Source: Perkinsus chesapeaki (taxonomy: Eukaryota; Perkinsozoa; Perkinsida; Perkinsidae). From it: a stretch of 64,000 nucleotides of DNA. Made by a program: the position numbers and the translations under genes. The stretch spans positions 30,851 through 94,850 of the forward strand of contig JAAPAO010000068.1 of NCBI GenBank assembly GCA_013115145.1, in the 5' to 3' direction. Positions 52,509 through 61,600 of the stretch are shown one piece after another; the first letter of the stretch is position 1; each line of letters begins with the position of its first letter. Under the pieces are notes generated by a model. That model saw nothing but the letters and a program-made list of their open reading frames with translations, searched no databases and had not been told where the DNA came from.

Positions 52509-53218
52509 CCTCCACTATACAGAGATATCTTTTCTCCACATAATGAATGCAAAATTTGCCCATCATTATCCTTCACATGAAATGATGAATAAAACTAAGC
52601 AAATATTCCCCCCGTGGTGGTCTACTCTAGGGTATCCAACAACGTGAACGATCCCCCTAGAAGATATGATCCTTGTCATCCGATACTGTGGTATGATACT
52701 GTCACTGATACTCACCAGAGACGATTGCTTTCTTCGCAATAATTGTATAAATATTCCTATTTCTGCGCACCAGTAGTATACCTTCTACTCTACCGTTGTA
52801 CAAGTTTTCATAAATTGTTATTATTATACTCCGTTACGCGGCACAAGGAGTTCATAGACTATCATAAGGATTATATCCAATGGCCCTATCCTTGGCAATA
52901 GTCATTTTTCCTATTGCAGTCCCCAGCCAGAAACACTTCTCGACCACCCGGAATGGAAAGCACTTACGTTGGTCGGAGGGTTGTGGTATCAGTTGTCCTC
53001 ACCGTCTGCCCTGGACGCCCATCATCCCCATTAGGAGTGCTCTTAACGCTGCTGTTCGAGCTACTCGACATATACAAACGAAACTATCAACACGCTCAAC
53101 CACCTCAATCAGCCAAAACTCAATACCAACAGCGGAGCGAAGCCAAGGAACAGACAGTGAGCCGTAAAGCATGGTAAATAAAAAGAAGGGCGTAAGCCCG
53201 GACGGGCCAGGCTCTATC
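52509..53218. other. Spacer between Kir genes, no gene seen
   Basis: AT-rich around 52520-52860. Plus-strand open frames at 52880-53177 lack family features. It should contain the promoter of Kir A (right of 52508) and the 3' end of Kir B. Confidence 0.5.
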
Positions 53219-55200
53219 TCAATTCCTGGAAGGAACTTCCGAAATAGTTGCCTCAGCCCCTCTAGCTTCCGAGCTCGGGGGCCCGCTGACGCCCTGTACC
53301 TCCGGGCCCAGCAATGGCCAGACCGTGTTAACGTAGGAATAATCGATAACGCACGAGGAGTCTGGGAGGAGATAACCGTGCGCATGCGTGCAAGATGATC
53401 TTACCATCATTAGCTGTTCCTACACATGGAGCAAAGGTTGCATCGAGCAGCAGATCATCGATGGTGAAGCTGTGCCGAGCCTGGACTGTTGAGCTTGTAT
53501 ACGGTTCGATACCCTATATAGGGTATAACGGCAGAGAAAATTAAGTCGGCCGCCCCACCTCGACCAGAACAACTACTTCCCAGTAACCAATAGCCTTGAG
53601 ATGACTGAACAATACATCGGCCTCTTGGGAGGAGGGGACTGCTCCTCCTAAGGTGGCAATATCGAGGTCCCGGGTTCAAATCGGAGGAGCGTCATTCTCA
53701 CACCGTTATCCCCCCAGCCGGTCTACTACCACTTCCTTTTCGTTCCTCCGTATTGCCATTGCAATGGTGAGAGAATTGTTCAGGTAAGCCGGATAGTTCA
53801 TCCAGGATAGCCCTGTACCTCACGTGCGCCCTACCAGAACCAAAAATTGCAAAACAAAATACGCTTCGCTCCGCTTACCCCAACTGGCTGACCGTGTGGA
53901 AGCTTTCACCGCAAACCCTGCAGTCCAGTTCATCCCTATTACCATCAAGCCCATCCGAGCCTCTCAACTGCGGCAGTGGGAAGGTGTCTTGTGTCGTACC
54001 TGCAGCAACCTGACACCAGCGTCGGTCCACTCCTTACTATTGGGGCACATAGGAGAGTAGCGGTCTATCGGGTGCACTACTATAGCTGGAGTAACCAGCC
54101 AAATTGGAGAACCCCGTCCGTCGTCTGGCCGACTCAGCCGCATTCGCCTGCCATGGAGGTCTCCTGCAGGAGCGGTTGTATTATTATTGTTGTTTATTAC
54201 TCTCCAACGAATCTATATCTTCCACGATGCGAAAAGAAATAACATCTGACGTGAGCTTCTATTAATTGATGTTTTCTCATTTCAACTATTTGAAACATAA
54301 AATATGGTTTGCCATCGGAACCAGTTCTAATAACTGCTTTATCCGAGAACAGTATAGTCTCCGCACGCTTTCCTCCCCTTATCAATCGGGTCGTCCTAAA
54401 TCAGCCCTTTGCTTCGCTCCGCCGACAAGCCGTACAATATGCCCACAACAGATCCATTCAGCAACACCATGGCACAACACTCCATCGCCAAGGTCACCGC
54501 TGCACTAACACAGTCCGACGAATACCTATCGGGAAAATGTGCTCCTTTTTAGCGGAGCGAAGCTCTCCTTCGGATACTCACGGTTCATAAGTCATTTGAT
54601 AAAACGCCTTCCAATAGCTGCCATCAAAGTCCAATGCACATAGATAGTCGATGAGCACCCATATGGCAGCGAAGCCGGCTCGGACTGCCACATAGAGCGC
54701 GAAGACCATACCAATGAGGACGCCAGTAGAGCAGTCTAGCGCGCTATGAAAAAGGTCACTTAGTAACCTACAGGGTATCTTTCAAGGTTCAAGTTCCTCT
54801 ATCCCCACGACTACGCAGCTCTCAATTGTCCCTTCCTCGCTACCCTCATAACCTTCCTACTCCTCCCTCCACTTCTCCGTGGCAGTAGCCTCTGTGACGA
54901 ATATCCAACCATCAGGGATCCCTGGCGCCTACCGCGGTGGATTGATTAGCCTTGATGCTTTGTTCTGATACAGACAAGGCCGGCGATCGCTGACTGGGAC
55001 TGAGATCAGGCAGGTCTATCCTGACTTAGACGATGCAGCTGGCATCACTCTGAGGTCGAGGATCCCAAAACTGCGTCTCCAAAGCGACATTATAACTCCG
55101 CTCCACTCGAGAGAGGTGACTCTACCTTTTCTATGGGAGACAATCACGTTAAGACTCCCGCCCTCTACGCACTCGTGCGGTGAAATCGTCAGTGACAATC
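53219..55200 (-). CDS. Kir channel paralogue, copy B, selectivity filter missing; 5' end unresolved
   Basis: Same order as copy A: RLLSDLFHSALDCSTGVLIG (slide helix), MVFALYVAVRAGFAAIWVLI (span 1), then DGSYWKAFYQMTYEP joined across a 56-bp intron (54526-54581) to YSSDCVSAAVTLAMECCAMV and LLNGSVVGILYG (span 2). Where copy A has METQATVGFGAPDQ, copy B has only about MTYEP, so no TxGYG/TVGFG filter is encoded, and the short intron holds none. The cytoplasmic domain is intact: ETILFSDKAVIRTGSDGKPY, KAIGYWEVVVLVE, QARHSFTIDDLLLDATFAPC and VIDYSYVNTVWPLLG to PSRN, stop 53219-53221. N-terminal exons right of 54790 (for example near 55016-55198) are uncertain. It might assemble with A as a non-conducting subunit, or be decaying. 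Confidence 0.75.
53641..53690 (+). other. tRNA-like mini-element in a Kir B intron
   Basis: GCTCCTCC at 53641-53648 pairs perfectly with GGAGGAGC at 53683-53690, like an acceptor stem, and encloses GGTGGCAA and a T-arm-like CCCGGGTTCAAATC. At 50 nt it is too short for a normal tRNA and has no clear anticodon arm, so it is a truncated tRNA or tRNA-derived relic rather than a working gene. Confidence 0.45.
54158..54378. repeat. Near-identical patch shared by the two Kir genes (copy B)
   Basis: Counterpart of 50675-50895, same orientation, four differences in 221 bp, with abrupt loss of similarity at both ends. Confidence 0.9.
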
Positions 55201-55926
55201 TCGCACTAGAACGACAACTGGTGCCAGTCGAGGTGCATAGTTCAACCCGTCAAACTACTCTCACTATCCCTGCTTTTCCCGCTGAGTCGTCAACAGTCCA
55301 CTACCTCAGAGTCGGCTTAGAGCCATGCGGAACCCAGAGGTCAGCGAGATAGCCACCATTTTCCTCGTACGCTAGTGGCCAACTAAGCCTTCCAAATACA
55401 GCCAGACAGACTTTGTCATCCTTACACTGCAGGAACGCCACTCATCTTATTAATCTGTCGATGCTCCACAGGTGGCTCAGCCTCTGGTATCGTTGATAGT
55501 GTTCGGGCATGGCCCAGGATACACCTGACTTGACCTCCAAGGCATCTACCCCCTCCGCACAGCAGGAGTACTGGTCTACATGTCCTCCCCTACATACGTT
55601 GGCGAAGGAATCGATTTCCACACAACAACTTGGTGTCCCCATACTAGCAAGTTCCGAAGAATCCTTTCCAATGACAACTCATCATGAAAATTGCAAAGCT
55701 CAATCCAATACTCGATCCAATACTGCGGCCCAGTCGTGGAGTTCCCCACCGTTACTACCTTCCCGTCCTCATCTCCCCACCGCTCCGCCGCATTAGTCAA
55801 TCTAACTGCCCCCATCCATCCCCACACAATTTGGGACAACAAAAAGGAGCACTCCTAGATTCGTAGAAACAAATGATAATCGACATATCCATAAAGGTTT
55901 AAGTAAATCCTGTTCTAAACAATAGC
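55201..55926. other. Spacer, no confident gene
   Basis: A minus-strand open frame at 55576-55842 (reading ERWGDEDGKVVTVGNSTTGP) and a second at 55442-55642 could be exons of an upstream part of Kir B or of a separate gene; neither has recognised motifs. Confidence 0.3.
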
Positions 55927-58211
55927 TTACAAACCATAGTCAGCAGCGACCGGAGCGGGCTTGCCAGGAGCGCCGCCGACGATCTCATAAGTGGCCTTAG
56001 CGACCTCGAAGGCCAACTCATTGGCTTCCTTCTCTGTCTTTGCTTCAGCGTAGATCCTAGACCAGATATGATGCTATCAACCTCCCAAATATCTTCCATT
56101 ACCTCACGGCATCCTCAGTGCCGCTGGGCCTCACGAAGGCTCTCCCGCTCTCCTTCTTGGCCACAAGAGCGTCAATGGCAGGCTGAAGTGCCTCAGGAGC
56201 GTAGGCTGCGGTCTCATCGGCAGTGCCTGACAACAAGGCAATGCTTCCCAATTGTTTCTCCTTCAACTTACATTTCACCACAGTGCGGTCCTTGACATAG
56301 ATCTTGCCCTGTCTCGAAGGCAAGTCCTCGTACATAGCGTCCCACTCCCCAATGGACCACTTGTTCACAGTAAGAACCTACAGTACATTACAATCACACC
56401 CCGCAAACCAGCGCAGCTTCTTACAGCCTCAACTGCGAGGAAGTCGGAGATGGCATCGCCGACGGCCTGGTTGATGAGCCAGGAAAGTCCGAGGAGTCTC
56501 GAAGCGGCCTCCTTAGCTCTCTTCGAAGCTGACATTGTTCGCTATGAATAATTTCACAGTCCTTCCCTCCTTGTATTACCCTTATCATCAGCCAAGATGC
56601 CATTGAACTTAGCAAGAGCTTCGGGCTTGAACACCACAGTACCGTGACCGTTGGCCTCGAAGTACATGCCAATGGGATACTCGTGAGCGACAGCTTCCAC
56701 CTGAACAACGATTCCAACGCCTACAAGTCGGACGGTCTTACAAATTTGACACCGGTTTTGGCGAGCTCGACCCGTGCACCGAGCTTGTTACGAATGAAAC
56801 GGCCAGAGTTACCGTTGGCATAAGCGGTTTGGACCTGAAGTGTCATTTTCCAGCGCGCCACGAAATGCAAGACTTACCGCAGCGAACTGGCAATCGTCAT
56901 CATCCTTCAAACCAGCCTGATTCAACTGGGTCTGGATGAACTCAGCGAGCAGGGCGGCGATCTTATCACCGTCGAGAAGATGCCACCTGGAGCACATTAC
57001 TGTAACCAAGGCCTCTAGATCTCCTTACTTCATATCAACGTCCCAGAAGGAATACACCAATCGATCGGCATCACCGTCGAGAGAGGCAATTCTATGACCG
57101 GCATCAGCCGTAGAAGAGAAGGCTCCTGAGCACACAGAGTCCTCAAGGCCTTCGGGGAGGTCCTCTATTACCCTTAGGGGGGCATCGGCCCTTCTGGACG
57201 TACTCAGCACCGCACTCGTGGTTGAGGATAAGACCGGGAGTAGCGGGGCCATTACGAGGCACAATGGTTAGAATATCCGACATGGCAGCGGCGACCTTCT
57301 CTACCATCTCGAAGCCAACTCCACCGGCAGCATCGACAAGAACAGGGCCGCGAGCGAGCTGGGCCTCCGCAGGCACACCGGCGGTGACACGACGGAAACC
57401 TTCGTTGAACATACGGACGAAGCCCTCCTTGCTTGCCAAAGACACGTCGTGGCCGAGACCGTTAGACTGACGCACTATGTGGTGAAGGGCAGGAGTGGTA
57501 AGTTCGCCCCAGTTCTCACAGTAGCCGCCAACAGCAGCCACGCCTCTGCAAACCTAAGCGATGGGGAATATGGGAGATGTGCTAAAAGGGAAGGCCTACA
57601 CATCGGAGCAGGCGCTGACTGCTGGATCTGGTATCACAGCCAACGAAGACCACTCCGGCCTTGCAGGTGCATCCCTCGAGGGTCTTCTCGATGAGGCCAC
57701 GGAAGGTGGCAACCTGAGGATGATATGAAATGCGAGGAAATCTCTCAAAAAGGTCGAGTTACGTCGTCGGCGTTGGCCACCTTCTCGCAGAGCTCTTCCC
57801 AGTCAGCGACGAGCATACCGCCGTTGGGCTCAATCATTTTAACGCCATTATCCTGAGCGAGATGCACGCATGAACATAAAGATACCCTCAATGCGACGAA
57901 AAAAACCCTCGTTCCCGAGCCCGATTCTTACGGGCTCGGGATTGTGAGAAGCGGTGATCATGACACCCATAACCTTGCCGCCGAGGACTCTAGAGCGAGC
58001 AGCGGCGAGAGCGCCCATACGGAAGAAGACCGCATCCAAGGGTAACTCATCAGCTACCTCACGGAACCCAGCCGTACCTACATTTGAGAGAAATACGGTA
58101 TGAAAACTACCGCAGAGCACTACCGTAGGCGAGGTTCTTAGAATAGGTCTTCTGATGCTCTGGAAGGGAGGCGAGAGCTTCAAAACAGTCAGGGAGAATC
58201 GATGAGGACAT
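55927..58211 (-). CDS. PGM3: Phosphoacetylglucosamine mutase (AGM1/PGM3)
   Basis: Converts GlcNAc-6-phosphate to GlcNAc-1-phosphate for UDP-GlcNAc synthesis. Met at 58211 ([20 protein letters not shown]). Landmarks: [15 protein letters not shown]; the catalytic loop [14 protein letters not shown] with the phospho-Ser; [69 protein letters not shown]; metal loop [34 protein letters not shown]; sugar loop [20 protein letters not shown]; and the phosphate-binding loop [20 protein letters not shown], ending VAADYGL and the stop at 55927-55929. About ten short introns. One, between NPEP and DNGV, is 92 bp or so. All four active-site loops are present, so the enzyme should be active. Confidence 0.95.
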
Positions 58212-58387
58212 CAGTATGAACTAATATAGCTACACGGTACCGTATTGTAATCTCAAAAATATCTATCATGCCTAGTACTAACTATAGCGCACTGCTAGTA
58301 AGATGCACAGTCGTCGACCAGCGTTAAGGAACTGCAAGACTTCAAGATGAGAAAGACTTGTATGATACGTGTGGCGACGAACCAAGG
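58212..58387. other. Spacer before the retroelement; insertion site
   Basis: Holds the 5' side of the retroelement target. Together with 63932-64000 the minus strand has an open reading frame interrupted by the element. Bases 58384-58387 (AAGG) are the left target-site duplication. Confidence 0.6.
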
Positions 58388-58672
58388 TGTCACTATCGTG
58401 ATACATTAAGACTTGAGAAGTAGTAAGATAGCAAGATATGATCCTTGCATTAGCGTATTCTTTGAGTAAGCTCTGTTAAAGCTTAATCCATCAGCCGCTG
58501 CCCAAGTATCAGTTATCTGTTAATCGTCATATAAGTTATTATCTCAAATGGGCAAGAATAGTGTTAAACCCAGTAAGGGAAGGAAAAGCACTGGCCTAGA
58601 AGAAGGAAATCTGTCCGAGTCATCCATAGCTAACAAGAGCCCTCCCCCCTCGCATACTACACCAATGCGATA
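58388..58672 (+). repeat. 5' LTR
   Basis: 285 bp, identical by eye to 63643-63927. Its last 125 bp include the start codon (58548) and the first 41 codons plus two bases of gag. Confidence 0.93.
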
Positions 58673-61600
58673 TTCTACCGGGATTTCTCCAGTGGTTCAG
58701 AACAACCTTCCGGACATGGACCAACTGAAATTATGTGTCAAAGTGCCATGGCCAGGACCAAGTGCAGAAGTCCCTTACCAAGAATTTAAGGCTAAGGTTA
58801 CTAGAAGCCTTAAAATTTTCAAACTAGAAGGGTTTGCTGCCAATCTGTACCTACTCAGATGCTTAGATGATCCCATATTGAGCAAAGTTGAAGAAATGAT
58901 GGCCGAAGATCTATCGATTGATGAAATATGGGAAAATCTGGATAAGAAGTACAATGCCGCCTGGCGTAAGATAGCTTTGCGGAACAACTGGCAGAATCTC
59001 CGACAAAAGCAAGGAGAAACCCCTACTGAATTCTCTCACAGAGTGGAGACCCAGGCCAGACTGATGAAAGTTGCAGCTAACCGACACATTACTGACGAAG
59101 ACATCGCGGCCAAGTTCAGGGACTCTCTCCGTGAAGAACTACAAGAAAAACTGGAGACCTTCTTTGGTCCAGAGTACGCTGAGCTGGAAGAAACCAGGGA
59201 AGCTGCGGAGTATTTTGAAAGTAAGATGAGGGCACGTAATATACATCGCCCTAATCAGAAGTCTGACAACAAGAAGATCCTATGCCGAGCCATCGCGGCT
59301 GGCAAAACGTGCCGCTTCGGTACGCAATGTCGCTTCAGTCATGATAAAAGAAGCGCATCCTCCCCCAGTACTGAAACGGGCCCTAATGAATCAGCTCGTT
59401 TCTCCTCATCATCTGGTGTTAATAATGCTAAATCAGCAGGGGGAAAAGATCAGGATGCAAAGCCTTCTACTGTATGCTATCGTTTCATTGCAACTGGCGA
59501 TTGTAGTAGAGGAGACCAATGTCCTTATCCTCATCAATTGCCCAATAACAAGTCAACCACCAATGTGGCCAAGACTCAACCAACTACTGCTGCCATTGAG
59601 TGCAGCACTAAGCTCGATAGCTGTGGAGCAATTCTTCATAATAATGACTGTAAGCCCTTAACTGCTGAAATATGTGTTGCTGAAGGTGATGGGTTACCTT
59701 CTATATCTGTCAAAGCATTAATAGATACTGGTTCAACAGTAAATCTCTGCTCTCTATCGTGGGCCAAATCAAATCTTTCGGTCCCAATAGAGACAGACCC
59801 TAATAGCTTCAACTCTATTTGCCCTATTAAGTTAGCTGACGGGACTAGTACCCTTCAGCCAACAGCTCGCATTAACCTCCTTTGTTCTACGTTGCGAGCC
59901 AAATGTCACCAAGATTTCCTTGTGGTGGACTCGCTTTCTCCTGCTTACGACATCATCTTAGGTCTCCCTGCTCTCTCATCTCTCGGCCTGCACATTTGTT
60001 TCACCACTGATGACCCCTGGCCTGTTCTCACCAGCGGTCACGGGCACGAGAGGTATGCAGAGGACAACCTAAACGATAATTATGTCAAGAGCGACCCATC
60101 AGGTGACCCGGCCGAGTTGAGTTCGCTGGACGGACTCATGCCATCTTCTTGTGGCATAACGTTCGAGCCAGCACCTACTATTACTAATATAGTTGAAGCG
60201 TCCTCTATGGATGCCCCTATAATATTTGCTGATCCTATGCCATTAAGCAAAATCATTGATGATTCTGATTCCAATAAGTTCTACTATTTATTAGATGATT
60301 TGCCATGGTCAACTAATCGTAGACCATTTAACAACCGTAGAGAGGTTGAAGCTCGATTCAGATCATTAGAGAAATCTCTCTCGCAGGATCAGCACATTCA
60401 AGTGCAAGATTCATTCTGGGAGCTTATTGATAGTGGCGCTATCGAGTTATGTGATCCGTCATTTGTTAAGTCTTACATTCCACTTAATCCCGTTTTTAGG
60501 GACGCAAGTGTTAGTGCTACTACTCCATGTCGTTTAACTGTTGATGCACGACGACTTAATGAGTTTATAGCCACTGGATCGTGTGAGGGCGCCACCCCAA
60601 TCACGAGTAACCTTACTCAGTGGCGATTAGCGCCCCATTATGTATCATTAGATCTATCTAAAGCCTACTATTCTATACGCATTTCTGATGCAGCAAGTGA
60701 GTACTGTGGAGGATACATGTACGGCCTTACCTTTCGCTGGCGTCGACTCCCCTTTGGACTACGATGTTCCAGCGCATGCCTCCATCAAGCTCTGTACCCC
60801 CTCCTCAAGCCTTTTCATAAAGAATGCTGCCTACATCAGTATGTGGATGATATTGGTCTATCAAATATCAGTATAAGCACGTTGGTGCATAATGAAGCTA
60901 TTATATCAAAAATCCTTGACAATGCAGGATTCACTCTACAGCATAGGAAGCGTATTGCTTCTAATGAGTCTGAAGGAGTATTTAAACAATTTGGTTATCA
61001 ATGGATACTATGTCAAGATGAAGCTGGCCCTTGTGACCACATTCTCTATAAGCTGCCATCGGAATTGTCTGATGGTAAAATCCCTACAACTCGTAGAGAG
61101 TTGTCAAGTGCCTATGGTCGGTGGTACGATCCTATCGGTATATTACCTGCAGTGGCAACTTGCGCTAGGATTAACCTACGCGAAGCATTTCTCCAATCAC
61201 CTGGATGGGACGACTCGATTGACCAGAAGCACATCAAGGCCTTTCAAAGTTGGCGCAATAATATTAGCGAGGGACCGCATATAACGATCCCCCGCGCGCT
61301 CAATCCCTTGGAACTATATATGTACTGTGATTCTTCTACGATTGCTTGGGCTTGCGTAGCCCTTGCGCCTGCGTACATCGACAGCGCGGATAATCTTCAA
61401 GAGAATGCTATCCTTGTCCCGCTACGCGGTACTGGTTCCGTGTATGGGGCATCGATGGAGTCATGGTCTATCCCTAAAAAGGAGCTATATTGCTTATTCA
61501 GAGCATGCGAGCTACTGGTTGAGCTGAGCTCCGCCGTTGATGAAGCCTATCCACAGACCAAGGGCAAAAGGCAGTGGTGCATTTTCTCTGATAGCGCCAT

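Noticed and set aside
55576-55842. Minus-strand frame as a separate gene
   Set aside because: No motif, and it could be upstream exons of Kir B or noise; left as unresolved spacer.
57449-57694. Plus-strand frame in the mutase gene
   Set aside because: Antisense to conserved exons of phosphoacetylglucosamine mutase.
58673-58700. Classical primer-binding site after the 5' LTR
   Set aside because: No TGG-starting stretch resembling a tRNA 3' end directly follows the LTR; only the coding sequence is seen.
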